64,000 nt of DNA from Bacteroidota bacterium (GTDB lineage Bacteria > Bacteroidota > Ignavibacteria > Ignavibacteriales > Melioribacteraceae), in assembly GCA_018818065.1 (NCBI GenBank), contig JAHISV010000005.1, forward strand, positions 1,036,527 through 1,100,526. Direction: 5' to 3'. Within the stretch, counting starts at the first letter, position 1. Each line of letters begins with the position of its first letter. A program made the translations under genes and the position numbers. Below the pieces are notes generated by a model. The model ran no database searches, was not told where the DNA came from, and was given only the letters and a program-made list of their open reading frames with translations. Of the stretch, positions 55,978-64,000 are shown piece after piece.

Positions 55978-56458
55978 TACTATACCTGCTCAATATTGTA
56001 TCAATTATTTTTGATGTACTTAATTGGCTAACAAAATCTATACGTTCAATGGAACCACCATTATTTACAACAGTGTCTCTGCCAACAATATTGTTTTCAT
56101 CCCAATCTGCACCCTTTACCAAAACATCCGGTAAGATTACCTTAATTACCTTTGCGGGAGTATCTTCATTAAATAAAAAAACATGATCTACGGATTTAAG
56201 GTTCTGTACAAGAAAGGCTCTGTCATTCTCATTTAAAATAGGGCGTTTTTCATCTTTAATTCTTCTAACAGATTCATCAGAATTAATAGCAACTATTAAA
56301 ATGTCGCCAACAGCCTTAGCTTTAGATAAATAATCTACATGGCCGGAGTGAAGAATATCAAAACAGCCGTTTGTAAACACGATCCTTTTCTTCTCGGATT
56401 TATATTTTTTACAATGATTAATTATCTCATCCAAAGTAGGGATTGAAAATTCTTTCAT
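55958..56458 (-). CDS. rfaE2: D-glycero-beta-D-manno-heptose 1-phosphate adenylyltransferase (RfaE2)
   Basis: The C-terminal half of the HldE reaction as a separate 166-residue protein: transfers AMP to heptose 1-phosphate for LPS core or S-layer glycan synthesis. It has the cytidylyltransferase motif FTNGCFDILHSGHVDYLSKAK, with HSGH being the HxGH site, and the late ISTSKI-type pattern (QLSTSKIIDTIL). Its ATG overlaps the rfaE1 stop by 4 bp. The end overlaps the proposed tamB start by 20 bp. Confidence 0.93.
   Translation of the reverse strand: MKEFSIPTLDEIINHCKKYKSEKKRIVFTNGCFDILHSGHVDYLSKAKAVGDILIVAINSDESVRRIKDEKRPILNENDRAFLVQNLKSVDHVFLFNEDTPAKVIKVILPDVLVKGADWDENNIVGRDTVVNNGGSIERIDFVSQLSTSKIIDTILSRYSNFFTKP
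55984..55987 (-). promoter_or_regulatory. Shine-Dalgarno-like site before the putative ATT start of tamB
   Basis: AGGT on the minus strand, 6 nt before ATT 55975-55977, lies inside the rfaE2 coding region. It is the best-placed site for translating the signal-anchor segment of tamB. Confidence 0.35.
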
Positions 56459-57447
56459 ATCAGGCTCTCAATTGTATCAAAAAGTCTATCCAGTTCAATT
56501 GGCACAATACCAACTTCCTCGCAAACAAGTCCGCCAGCATAGTTGGCAAGGTAAGCTGCCTCATAAATTTCTGCACCTGCTGTAAGCGCAACGGTTAAAG
56601 TAGAAATAACTGTATCGCCAGCTCCCGACACATCAAGTACTTTTCTTGCCTTGGTTGGTATGTTCTTTATTCTTTTACTTCCGTCAAAAAGAGCTAGTCC
56701 CTTTTCACTAAGTGTAATAAGTGTATATTTTGAGTTCAGTTTATTGTAAAGTGATTCGCCCGCTTTTAGAATATCTTCTTCAGAATCTAATCTGATCCCA
56801 AGTGCATCCTCGGTCTCTTTTCTATTAGGTTTAAATACAGTTGCATTTTTAAATTCGAAAAAATTATTGAACTTTGGATCAACAGTAATAATGATGTCCT
56901 TCTTATTTGCCATTTTTATAACTTCACTAATTACTTCCGGTGTTAGTACACCTTTATTGTAGTCCTGCAGAATAATCCCGTCAAGTTCGTCAATCATATT
57001 TTTGATATTTGCTATTATTTTCGATTGAATATCCGCATCAACATATTTTTTACTTTCTTTATCAATTCTAACAACATGCTGGTTTCCGCCAATGACACGC
57101 GTTTTTGTTGTCGTAGGACGTGAAGGATCAATGATAATTCCACTTGAGGTAATATTTTCCTTTTCCATTAGCTGGTTAAAAATTACAGCGTCATTATCAT
57201 CCCCGATAACTCCAACAGGATAGGGAATAGCCCCGAGTTTTTCGAGGTTATAGGCAACATTTGCAGCCCCGCCAAAACGGAAGAACTCTTCATCAACATC
57301 AATCACCGGAACAGGTGCTTCAGGAGAGATTCTCTTAACATCGCCCCAATAGTAGCCATCCAGCATTAAGTCACCAACGATCGCAATTTTTTTATTCTTA
57401 AATCCAGATTTAATTTCCATCAATCTGCTCTGGGAAATATTCAACAT
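56455..57447 (-). CDS. rfaE1: D-glycero-beta-D-manno-heptose 7-phosphate kinase (RfaE1)
   Basis: A 330-residue PfkB/ribokinase-type kinase that phosphorylates heptose 7-phosphate at C1. It shows VGDLMLDGYYWGDVKRISPEAPVPV near residue 24, typical for HldE-N/RfaE1, the FRFGGAANVAYNLEKLG pattern and the catalytic DVSGAGDTVIS near 273. It lies 3 bp after the propeller gene and overlaps rfaE2. Split genes rather than an HldE fusion are common outside Proteobacteria. The other heptose-pathway genes (gmhA, gmhB, hldD) are not in the window. Confidence 0.93.
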   Translation of the reverse strand: MLNISQSRLMEIKSGFKNKKIAIVGDLMLDGYYWGDVKRISPEAPVPVIDVDEEFFRFGGAANVAYNLEKLGAIPYPVGVIGDDNDAVIFNQLMEKENITSSGIIIDPSRPTTTKTRVIGGNQHVVRIDKESKKYVDADIQSKIIANIKNMIDELDGIILQDYNKGVLTPEVISEVIKMANKKDIIITVDPKFNNFFEFKNATVFKPNRKETEDALGIRLDSEEDILKAGESLYNKLNSKYTLITLSEKGLALFDGSKRIKNIPTKARKVLDVSGAGDTVISTLTVALTAGAEIYEAAYLANYAGGLVCEEVGIVPIELDRLFDTIESLI

Positions 57448-57450
57448 CAG

Positions 57451-58530
57451 CTAATCTCCAAAATTCCAATTTGCAAAACTATTTGTAAGTTTTAATTTAA
57501 AAACTCCTGAATCAGAACCAAGCCACAAGTAATCACCATCAAAATAAATTGTTAATACTTTTTCCGGCAGCCTGGTATCATGAATTTGTTCCAATTCAAG
57601 TGAATTCCTGTTAATTTTCGCAATTCCTCTGCCATAGGTTTTTTTTGAACTTCGACCAAACTGATAGAGAGAAGCAAATATAATATCGCCAACGGTTTCA
57701 ATGTCAAAAACACCATTGGCCTGAAAACCCAGAGTATTATCGAATCTATACCACTCGTTGCGCCTGTCAAATTTATATAATCCGCCAATATTATAATTTG
57801 GATTATTATCGGTTCTAAACTCATCCAGGCCAATCCAAATATTATTTTGTTCGAACAAGAGTGAGGTTATGGATATCTTATCGCCATCACCATTAAAATG
57901 ATGCATCTTGCTATCATAAAAAACTACAGCATTATCATCAGCAAGGTCTTTGGATTTATCATACTTGTGTAATCCGCCTTCGGTTCCAAACCAAACAAGA
58001 CTATCTCCATCAACTGCTACAACCTTTATTGTATTTGTTTTTTCGTCACCATGAACGGTAAGGTCATAGTCTGTAAATCTTCTTTGTTTGATATCATATT
58101 GCGTTAAATATTTAAATCTACCAATCCAAACAACATCTGAATATTTATCGTATGCGAGAGAACGGATCCAATTGCTCAGTTGTCCCCCTTTGCTGAATTT
58201 TCTTTTTGTCCAACTATCACGTTTCTTGTCCATAATGAAAAGTCCATCAACAGAACCAGCCCATACAAAATCCTTGTTAGCTTCTATGCAATAAATGAAA
58301 TCCTGTTGCAGCCCACCGGAAGTGCTGGAATAGTTTTCCCAATCATCATTTTTAGGATCGTACCGATAGACCCCTTTTCCTTCGGTTGCTATCCATACGT
58401 AATCGCCATCGCCGACAATATCGTTAATGATTGTTCCCTCGAAATATTTTGTTAACTCCAGTTCCTCTTGTGCGAACAGATTGTAGTTAACAATCAGAGT
58501 AATCAGACAAAGTAATAATAATTTTTTCAT
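57451..58530 (-). CDS. Secreted propeller protein with two-component-regulator-type repeats
   Basis: A 359-residue exported protein with a signal peptide (MKKLLLLCLITLIVNYNLFA). The rest is made of repeated beta units of the YWTN/two-component-regulator propeller type: VWIATEGKGVYRYD, VWAGSVDGLFIMD, VWIGRFKYLTQYD, VWFGTEGGLHKYD, IWIGLDEF and LWLGSDSGVFKL. In hybrid two-component systems such repeats form the ligand-sensing part, but no kinase is attached here. It is probably a periplasmic or surface binding protein. It lies between panB and rfaE1 with 20 bp and 3 bp gaps. Confidence 0.82.
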   Translation of the reverse strand: MKKLLLLCLITLIVNYNLFAQEELELTKYFEGTIINDIVGDGDYVWIATEGKGVYRYDPKNDDWENYSSTSGGLQQDFIYCIEANKDFVWAGSVDGLFIMDKKRDSWTKRKFSKGGQLSNWIRSLAYDKYSDVVWIGRFKYLTQYDIKQRRFTDYDLTVHGDEKTNTIKVVAVDGDSLVWFGTEGGLHKYDKSKDLADDNAVVFYDSKMHHFNGDGDKISITSLLFEQNNIWIGLDEFRTDNNPNYNIGGLYKFDRRNEWYRFDNTLGFQANGVFDIETVGDIIFASLYQFGRSSKKTYGRGIAKINRNSLELEQIHDTRLPEKVLTIYFDGDYLWLGSDSGVFKLKLTNSFANWNFGD

Positions 58531-58550
58531 GTGAGTAAGTGTTTGTGAAA

Positions 58551-59366
58551 TTAATAACTTTCTTCTTCGGTCGGGAATTGTCCTTTAACAACATCATTAA
58601 TATATGATGAAACCGCAGCATTAATGGTTTGAGCAAGTTTTGCATAGTGTCGTACAAAACGTGGATGGAACTCAACATTTAATCCCAACATATCAGGAGT
58701 AACGAGAATCTGCCCGTCGCAGTGCGCACCGCCGCCAATGCCAATAGTTGGGATATCGAGACTTTCAGATATTTCTTTTGCTAATCCGGCAGGAACTTTT
58801 TCTACAACAACTGCGAATGCACCGGCTTCCTGCAAGACCAAAGCGTCCTTTTTAATTTGAAGAGCTTCTTCGTCGGTTTTGCCTCGCTCAGCATAGCCGC
58901 CAAATTTATGTATACTTTGGGGCATTAAACCGATATGCGCCATAACAGGAATACCATTCTCAGTTATTTTTTTTACGGTTTCAGCCATTATTTCGCCACC
59001 CTCAATTTTTACGCCGCCGGCGGCAGTTTCTTTCATTATTCTTCCAGCATTACGAAACGCTTCATTGGGACTTGTCTGGTATGTCATAAACGGCATATCT
59101 GCAACAACCATAGCACGGGTTACCGCACGCGAAACAGCTTTTGTATGATAAATCATTTCGTCTAATGTTACCGAAAGGGTGGTATCATTTCCCTGGAAAA
59201 CATTACCTAAGGAGTCGCCAACCAATATCAAATCAATACCTGCCTGATCTAAAATTTGTGCTGTAAGATAATCGTATGCAGTAAGAGCACTTATTTTCTT
59301 TCCCTTCTGCTTTAGAAGGTAAAGACTTTTTGTGGTAATTCTTCTGAATGTATTATGTGTGCTCAT
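58551..59366 (-). CDS. panB: 3-methyl-2-oxobutanoate hydroxymethyltransferase
   Basis: PanB adds a hydroxymethyl group from methylenetetrahydrofolate to ketoisovalerate, the first step of pantothenate synthesis. It shows [55 protein letters not shown] and [15 protein letters not shown]. The ATG at 59366 is chosen: AAAGGA lies 9 nt before it and the lplA-like stop is 1 nt before it. An ATG at 59384 would overlap the upstream gene. The other pan genes are not present here. Confidence 0.96.
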   Translation of the reverse strand: MSTHNTFRRITTKSLYLLKQKGKKISALTAYDYLTAQILDQAGIDLILVGDSLGNVFQGNDTTLSVTLDEMIYHTKAVSRAVTRAMVVADMPFMTYQTSPNEAFRNAGRIMKETAAGGVKIEGGEIMAETVKKITENGIPVMAHIGLMPQSIHKFGGYAERGKTDEEALQIKKDALVLQEAGAFAVVVEKVPAGLAKEISESLDIPTIGIGGGAHCDGQILVTPDMLGLNVEFHPRFVRHYAKLAQTINAAVSSYINDVVKGQFPTEEESY

Positions 59367-59367
59367 G

Positions 59368-60111
59368 TTAAATATTCCTTTCATTTTCTGTCAAACAGAC
59401 TTTCCATTCTTCTTCAAATCCGGCAGCAAGACATTCAACCAATCTATTATAATCAACTTTATTATCAAGAATTGTTTCTATTTCTGTTGTTTTCTTTCTC
59501 AACTCATCAAAAAGAAGTTCTTTGTTCTCATCACTTTCTACCAGGTAATTTGCAAGTTTTTGATGGAATTTACCACACAATATTGATCCATGCTGCAGAA
59601 CTACCTTTCCTAACTTTCTTTGCGCACTTCCCACAAGTTTTTTTCCATCAAATTTCAGTTCGCTTTTTGCCGTACTTGCAAAGCAAAGCATGCCGGTAGG
59701 CTGATTAAGAAGGGAAGGGAAATCAGGTTGCATTCCCTCTAATTCTGTTTTCGCCAACCGCTCATCATATTTTGTAAGACCTTTTACAAGCGCCATAGAA
59801 ATCTTTGTGTAGACCTCTCTTGGGCTCATTGATCCATCAAGAGGGAGTATCACGGAATAAGTAATCTCTTCAGCATGAAGTATTGCCCGGCCACCTGTTG
59901 GTCTTCTTACAACGTCAATGCCATCCAGTGCTGTTTTGGCAGAATCAATCTCTTCTTCCTTCTGATTAGCCCCAAGAGAAATACAATAAGGATCCCACTT
60001 GTATGTTCTAAAATAAGCATCATTTAAAGAACAAGACCGGGCTAGTTGCATGTCGAAATCCATGTTATACTGCCCGGTTTTAAAACCGGAGTTTATTTTA
60101 TACCAATTCAT
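59368..60111 (-). CDS. Lipoate-protein ligase/octanoyltransferase family protein (LipM-like)
   Basis: A 247-residue member of the BPL/LplA/LipB family, which attaches lipoate or octanoate to lipoyl domains. It has [21 protein letters not shown] near residue 67, the fingerprint of this group, and [21 protein letters not shown] near 155, with the conserved Lys of the family. A Cys in [12 protein letters not shown] is positioned like the LipM nucleophile, which favours octanoyl transfer, but the choice between LipM and LplA cannot be settled by eye. It overlaps lpxA by 4 bp. Confidence 0.85.
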   Translation of the reverse strand: MNWYKINSGFKTGQYNMDFDMQLARSCSLNDAYFRTYKWDPYCISLGANQKEEEIDSAKTALDGIDVVRRPTGGRAILHAEEITYSVILPLDGSMSPREVYTKISMALVKGLTKYDERLAKTELEGMQPDFPSLLNQPTGMLCFASTAKSELKFDGKKLVGSAQRKLGKVVLQHGSILCGKFHQKLANYLVESDENKELLFDELRKKTTEIETILDNKVDYNRLVECLAAGFEEEWKVCLTENERNI

Positions 60112-60884
60112 TTTCTGAGTATTGTTCTCTTAGTTTTTCCCAAAAAGTCGTAAATGATCATTGCTTTCGGTTTGTCAGAAAGTTCATCTTTTATTCTCTC
60201 TTTAGCCTGACTAAAATTTAAGCCCGAGTTATATAAGATATCATACGTTTTCTTTATTACTGCGATATCTTCTGGAGTAAAACCTCTTCTACGTAATCCA
60301 ATCGAATTCATTCCGGCGTATCGCAAAGGAGCACGCCCAGCAAGAACATAGGGAGGAACGTCACATGTTATCACCAATCCTCCGCCTGTCATTGAGTGTT
60401 GACCGATACGGCTGAATTGATGTATTGGTGTTCCTCCGCCAACAATTGCGAAATTTTCAATTACTGTGTGCCCGCCAATATGAACGTCATTAGCTAAGAT
60501 AACATTATCACCTAAAACACTGTCATGCCCCACATGGCAATAAGCCATTAACATACAGTTTTTCCCAACAGAACTTGTACCACCTTCCTTGGTTGCCTTA
60601 TGAAGGCTAACAAATTCACGGATGATGGTGTTGTCGCCAATGCTAAAAAAAGTCCTTTCACCCTTATAGCCGTAATCCTGAGGGGTGTTTGAAACCGAAG
60701 CCCCCTGAAATATTTGTACGTTTTTTCCAATTCTGGCACCGTCATAAATAACTGCGTGCGAGCCAATAGTTGTACCCTCATCAATAATAACGTCATCATG
60801 AATAATTGAAAAAGGTCCAACTTTAATATTATTTCCCAACTGCGCCTTACTGCTGATAATCGCAGTTTCATGTATCTCGTTCAT
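60108..60884 (-). CDS. lpxA: Acyl-ACP-UDP-N-acetylglucosamine O-acyltransferase LpxA
   Basis: LpxA begins lipid A synthesis by transferring 3-hydroxyacyl from ACP to UDP-GlcNAc. The 258-residue protein is a hexapeptide-repeat left-handed beta helix (IHDDVIIDEGTTIGSHAVIYDG...). The catalytic His is in MAYCHVGHDSVLGDN near 120-130, and the C-terminal helical domain starts GLRRRGFTPEDI. It follows lpxC-fabZ by 32 bp and overlaps the next gene by 4 bp. Length is normal. Confidence 0.96.
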   Translation of the reverse strand: MNEIHETAIISSKAQLGNNIKVGPFSIIHDDVIIDEGTTIGSHAVIYDGARIGKNVQIFQGASVSNTPQDYGYKGERTFFSIGDNTIIREFVSLHKATKEGGTSSVGKNCMLMAYCHVGHDSVLGDNVILANDVHIGGHTVIENFAIVGGGTPIHQFSRIGQHSMTGGGLVITCDVPPYVLAGRAPLRYAGMNSIGLRRRGFTPEDIAVIKKTYDILYNSGLNFSQAKERIKDELSDKPKAMIIYDFLGKTKRTILRK

Positions 60885-60916
60885 TTCTATAGTCGTATTT
60901 AGTGATAGTGATTTGT

Positions 60917-62323
60917 TTATTTTTCTTCCTTTCTATCCATTACAGCAGCCATGAAATCGGCTTGACTGACCAGCTTATTATCAACATATGCTTTACCTGT
61001 AAGGGAGAAATATCGGGATTTCTTTTGTACCAACTCAACTTCAAGAATTAATTGGTCTCCGGGTACAACTGGTTTACGGAATTTAACATTGTTAATACTC
61101 ATGAAAAAGACAAGTTTTTCGCCAGGATTTTCAATAGAGTTAAGCAGCAATGCTCCGCCGGCCTGAGCCAATGCTTCAATTTGAAGTACTCCCGGCATAA
61201 CTGGTTCGCCAGGGAAGTGTCCCTGAAAAAACTGCTCATTAAAAGTAACGTTTTTAATAGCGACAACTTTTTTATCAAACTCCAGCTCAACTATTTTATC
61301 GATAAGAAGCATAGGATATCTATGAGGTAGTATTCTATGAATTGCATTAATGTCAAATACTACGCCTTCTTTCTTGGCAAATTGATATTTTTTAACAATT
61401 TTTTTCTGCTGGTATAACTTTCTCACCTTTTTTGCAAACTCTACATTTGCGGCATGACCAGGGCGGGCAGCTAAAATCTGAGCCTTAATAGGAGCGCCGA
61501 TAAGAGCGAAATCACCCAATAAATCCAATAGTTTATGACGGACAGGTTCGTTTTTAAACTTTAGAATTTTATCATTTAAAAATCCTGAGTCGCCTACTGT
61601 CATTTTTGATTTAAGACCTAATCTTGTTGTAAGGCTATCCAGGTGATCCTGGTTAACTTCACGATCGACGATTACCACAGCATTATCAAGGCTTCCACCT
61701 TTAATTAAGCCCTGATCCGCAAGAGTTTCAACTTCACTTAAAAAACAGAAGGTTCTGCAGGGAGCAAATTCAGTTACAAATTCCTGCTGAAGATTGAACA
61801 TACCTGTATGCTGGCTGCCTAAAGCCGGGTTCTCGTAATCAACCATAACTGTTGCTCTAAAGTCGTTCAAGGGTAAGGCAACAATTTCCACTTTGTTTAC
61901 TTCGTCAGTGTAACTTACGGTTTCATCAATTACTATATAGTCTTTTGGGGCTTCTTGAGTTTCTATTCCGGCTTTTTGTAGTATTTCCACAAACGGCATA
62001 GCGCTGCCATCACCAACAGGGGGCTCTATGCTATCCAATTCTATAATTATATTGTCTATTTCGAGACCCACAACCGCGGCTAAAACATGTTCAACCGTAT
62101 GTACTTTTGCATCTCCAATACCTAAAGTAGTACCTCTTGAAATATCAACGACAAAGTCTACCAGAGCCGGAATTTCAGGCTTACCACCCAAATCTGTTCT
62201 AACAAACTTGATTCCTGCATTTTCTTTTGCTGGTTTGAAAGTAAGAGTAGAAGACACACCAGTGTGAAGTCCTGTTCCAGAAATAGAAACAGGTTTTTGT
62301 ATAGTCCTTTGAAGTTCGAGCAT
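60917..62323 (-). CDS. lpxC: Bifunctional LpxC deacetylase / FabZ dehydratase fusion
   Basis: A 468-residue fusion. Residues 1-300 are LpxC, the zinc deacetylase of lipid A synthesis, with the zinc motif VHTVEHVLAA near 76 and HKLLDLLGD near 258. Residues about 320-468 are FabZ, the 3-hydroxyacyl-ACP dehydratase, with ILPHRYPMLLIDKI and FFQGHFPGEPVMPGVLQIEALAQAGG (catalytic His and Glu). Both domains look intact. The fusion is well known in Bacteroidota and Chlorobi relatives and links lipid A and fatty-acid synthesis. It starts 1 bp after lpxD. Confidence 0.97.
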   Translation of the reverse strand: MLELQRTIQKPVSISGTGLHTGVSSTLTFKPAKENAGIKFVRTDLGGKPEIPALVDFVVDISRGTTLGIGDAKVHTVEHVLAAVVGLEIDNIIIELDSIEPPVGDGSAMPFVEILQKAGIETQEAPKDYIVIDETVSYTDEVNKVEIVALPLNDFRATVMVDYENPALGSQHTGMFNLQQEFVTEFAPCRTFCFLSEVETLADQGLIKGGSLDNAVVIVDREVNQDHLDSLTTRLGLKSKMTVGDSGFLNDKILKFKNEPVRHKLLDLLGDFALIGAPIKAQILAARPGHAANVEFAKKVRKLYQQKKIVKKYQFAKKEGVVFDINAIHRILPHRYPMLLIDKIVELEFDKKVVAIKNVTFNEQFFQGHFPGEPVMPGVLQIEALAQAGGALLLNSIENPGEKLVFFMSINNVKFRKPVVPGDQLILEVELVQKKSRYFSLTGKAYVDNKLVSQADFMAAVMDRKEEK

Positions 62324-62324
62324 T

Positions 62325-63386
62325 CTAGGATTTCCCTTCTTTTAATTTTATTATTTGTTCTTCGAGTTCGGCAATCCTATCCTCGAACGATTTAAGTTTG
62401 TCAGCATAATTTGGCAGGTTACGAATATGCCCTTCGAGTCTGAGAGTCTGCCTGAGTTCTTTGGCAGGGGAACCAAAATATGTGCCGGGTTTGGTAATGC
62501 CTTTGGAAACACCAGACTGAGCTCCGATTAATACGTTGTCAGCAATCTCAATGTGTCCAGTTAGTCCGACTTGACCTCCAAATATACAATTATTTCCAAC
62601 TTTAGTACTACCTGAAATTCCAGTTTGGGCAGAAATTGCATTATTTGAACCGACAACAACGTTATGAGCAATTTGCACAAGGTTATCAATCTTAGTTCCG
62701 TTTTTAATAACTGTAGAGCCTAAAGCAGCCCGGTCAATAGAAACATTTGATCCAAGCTCAACATTATCCCCAATAATCACATTTCCAATCTGCGGTACCT
62801 TAAAATAAACCCCTTCTTCATTTGGAGAAAACCCAAATCCATCTGAGCCAATAACTGTACCAGAGTGAATGATAACATTGCTGCCAATAATGCTTTCTTC
62901 CCGGATAGTAACATTAGGGTAGATTAATGCGTTTTCGCCAATATCACATTTATGCATAATAACTGAATTGTGATAAATGATTGAATTATCACCAATTGAA
63001 CAGTCGGCATCGATAACCACATTTTTACCGATGGCTACATTATTACCGATTTTTGTGCTTGGATGGATAATGGCTGTTTTATCAATTCCTTCCAGGGGAA
63101 GTTTAGGAGTAAAAAACTCGATGATAATTTTTTGGAATGCGATGTTGGGCTTTTCGACCACAATATAAGAAATATCCTCTCTGCGAGTTTTATCAAACTC
63201 GGAGTTAACAATAATAGCTGAAGCTTTTGTTGTTTCCAGATATTTATCGTAGGCTGGTAGGTAAAGAAAAGTTAGGTCACCGGGGATGGCTTCGTCTATT
63301 TTTGCAATATTTGATATTTCGAGGTTTTCATTTCCTGCTATTTTGCCGCCGATTAAATCGGCGGCATCTTTCAATGTAATTTTCAT
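62325..63386 (-). CDS. lpxD: UDP-3-O-(3-hydroxyacyl)glucosamine N-acyltransferase LpxD
   Basis: LpxD adds the second acyl chain in lipid A synthesis. The 353-residue protein has an N-terminal uridine-binding domain (about 1-100, ADLIGGKIAGNENLEI), a hexapeptide beta helix (about 105-300) with the catalytic His in VQIAHNVVVG near 239 and GQVGLTGHIEI, and a C-terminal coiled-coil helix (SFEDRIAELEEQIIKL). Length is normal. It follows the OmpH gene by 6 bp. Confidence 0.96.
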   Translation of the reverse strand: MKITLKDAADLIGGKIAGNENLEISNIAKIDEAIPGDLTFLYLPAYDKYLETTKASAIIVNSEFDKTRREDISYIVVEKPNIAFQKIIIEFFTPKLPLEGIDKTAIIHPSTKIGNNVAIGKNVVIDADCSIGDNSIIYHNSVIMHKCDIGENALIYPNVTIREESIIGSNVIIHSGTVIGSDGFGFSPNEEGVYFKVPQIGNVIIGDNVELGSNVSIDRAALGSTVIKNGTKIDNLVQIAHNVVVGSNNAISAQTGISGSTKVGNNCIFGGQVGLTGHIEIADNVLIGAQSGVSKGITKPGTYFGSPAKELRQTLRLEGHIRNLPNYADKLKSFEDRIAELEEQIIKLKEGKS

Positions 63387-63392
63387 ATGAAA

Positions 63393-63902
63393 TCATTTTA
63401 ATTTTTCTAAAACCAGGTGTGTTATGTCATACTCATCTTTAGCGTATAAGAATATCAGATCACCACTTCTATCAAAAACGAAGTCAAGTTCTTCATCCTC
63501 GGCAACATCCTTAATAGCATTGAAAACTTTGTTCTGAATAGGCTTCATTAATTCATCTTGTTTAATAAATAGTTCTCCGGAAACTCCAAATTTCTGTTGG
63601 CGAAGGTTTGTAATCTTCACTTCCAGGTCAACAAGTTGTTTCTCGATTTCAGCTCTTTTCTTATCACTTAAAATCAGTTTCCGTTTCTCATAATCATCAT
63701 ACTGAGTCTGCCATTCATTTTCCATCTTGGCCAGTTCATCTTGCCATTCCTGAATAAGACCATCAAGCTTTAATTGAGCGTCTTGCGCCTCAGATAAAGA
63801 ATCCATGATTGCTTCAGAGTCAACATAACCAATCTTTAATTGAGCCTGAGATACGTTTAATCCAATAAACAAAACTGCTGTAAGTATGAGTAAATTTCTC
63901 AT
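63393..63902 (-). CDS. OmpH/Skp-family periplasmic chaperone
   Basis: A 169-residue exported protein: signal peptide to about residue 20, then KIGYVDSEAIMDSLSEAQDAQ (the OmpH start), a long charged coiled coil (about 35-115) that forms the tentacles, and a C-terminal beta strand region (FVFDRSGDLIFLYA). Such trimers hold unfolded outer-membrane proteins. AGGT precedes the ATG. It is the second of two adjacent OmpH genes. Confidence 0.92.
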   Translation of the reverse strand: MRNLLILTAVLFIGLNVSQAQLKIGYVDSEAIMDSLSEAQDAQLKLDGLIQEWQDELAKMENEWQTQYDDYEKRKLILSDKKRAEIEKQLVDLEVKITNLRQQKFGVSGELFIKQDELMKPIQNKVFNAIKDVAEDEELDFVFDRSGDLIFLYAKDEYDITHLVLEKLK

Positions 63903-63918
63903 TTATAAACCTGCTAGA

Positions 63919-64000
63919 TTATTTGCTTTTTTTAAGTTTTAAAAGTACTTCCAAAGTGATATCAAAGGAATCATCAGCATAAAGCAATAATACATCACTG
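63919..64000 (-). CDS. C-terminal end of a second OmpH/Skp-family gene (cut by window edge)
   Basis: The 26 visible codons encode SDVLLLYADDSFDITLEVLL and a KLKKSK end, which aligns with the end of the next OmpH protein (GDLIFLYAKDEYDITHLVLEKLK). It ends 16 bp before that gene starts. Tandem ompH genes after bamA are usual in this group, so bamA is expected just outside the window to the right. Confidence 0.8.
   Translation of the reverse strand, partial: SDVLLLYADDSFDITLEVLLKLKKSK

Overview
The window is a continuous, gene-dense stretch of an AT-rich Gram-negative chromosome. It carries complete or partial genes for nearly all of the lipid A pathway (lpxA, lpxC-fabZ, lpxD, lpxB, lpxK), two OmpH/Skp chaperones, TamB and heptose-activation genes. 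The LpxC-FabZ fusion, a peptidase-MA/TolB/Omp85 protein, a two-component-regulator-type propeller, a YitT transporter-like protein and SpoIIE/STAS partner-switching genes together suggest the Bacteroidota/Chlorobi/Ignavibacteria side of the tree, most likely an Ignavibacteria-like organism. This assignment is inference from gene content. No tRNA, rRNA, insertion sequence, prophage or CRISPR array was recognised.

Layout. 1-10563 (minus): a probable long operon reading a GH2-like membrane protein, smc, a HAD phosphatase, an ICMT-type methyltransferase, lpxB, a DUF374 acyltransferase, lpxK, and the start of pyruvate phosphate dikinase cut by the left edge. 10.7-12.8 kb (minus): mrp, a NifU-like protein and tpiA, ended by a terminator that uses the last tpiA codons. 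13.0-15.6 kb (minus): dCMP deaminase and polyphosphate kinase. A lone plus-strand amidohydrolase (15.7-17.3 kb) converges on a ferredoxin reductase. An orphan histidine kinase, purA and a STAS protein follow on the minus strand. 21.8-28.4 kb (plus): an ECF sigma factor, an unknown membrane protein, a membrane SpoIIE phosphatase, a STAS protein, an RsbW-like kinase and a GAF-SpoIIE phosphatase form a signalling island. 28.7-35.3 kb: mscS, nhaA, a YitT-family protein, an APC permease with cytoplasmic regulatory domains, and two small proteins. 35.6-38.6 kb (minus): secD-secF. 38.8-44.9 kb (minus): prs, rplY, pth, hppA, rpsF, ssb, rpsR, rplI. A lipoprotein gene and a divergent FmdB zinc ribbon lie at 45-46 kb. 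46.1-64.0 kb (minus): one tightly packed envelope-biogenesis run, ompH, ompH, lpxD, lpxC-fabZ, lpxA, a lipoyl-transfer enzyme, panB, a propeller protein, rfaE1, rfaE2, tamB, rnr and the MA/TolB/Omp85 protein.

How they work together. Both ends of the window serve outer-membrane construction: the right end makes the acylated precursors, the heptose donor and periplasmic assembly factors, and the left end completes the disaccharide and its 4'-phosphorylation. The centre holds a candidate stress or environmental signalling module. PPDK, the K+-dependent membrane pyrophosphatase and PPK1 all appear, hinting at an energy economy that uses pyrophosphate and polyphosphate.

The most notable sequence-level observations are two genes (tamB and the yitT-like gene) whose evident N-terminal coding sequence extends upstream of any ATG, GTG or TTG, each with an in-frame ATT behind a Shine-Dalgarno-like sequence; the ECF-sigma/partner-switching island; and a GH2-like membrane protein that appears to lack its acid/base catalytic residue.
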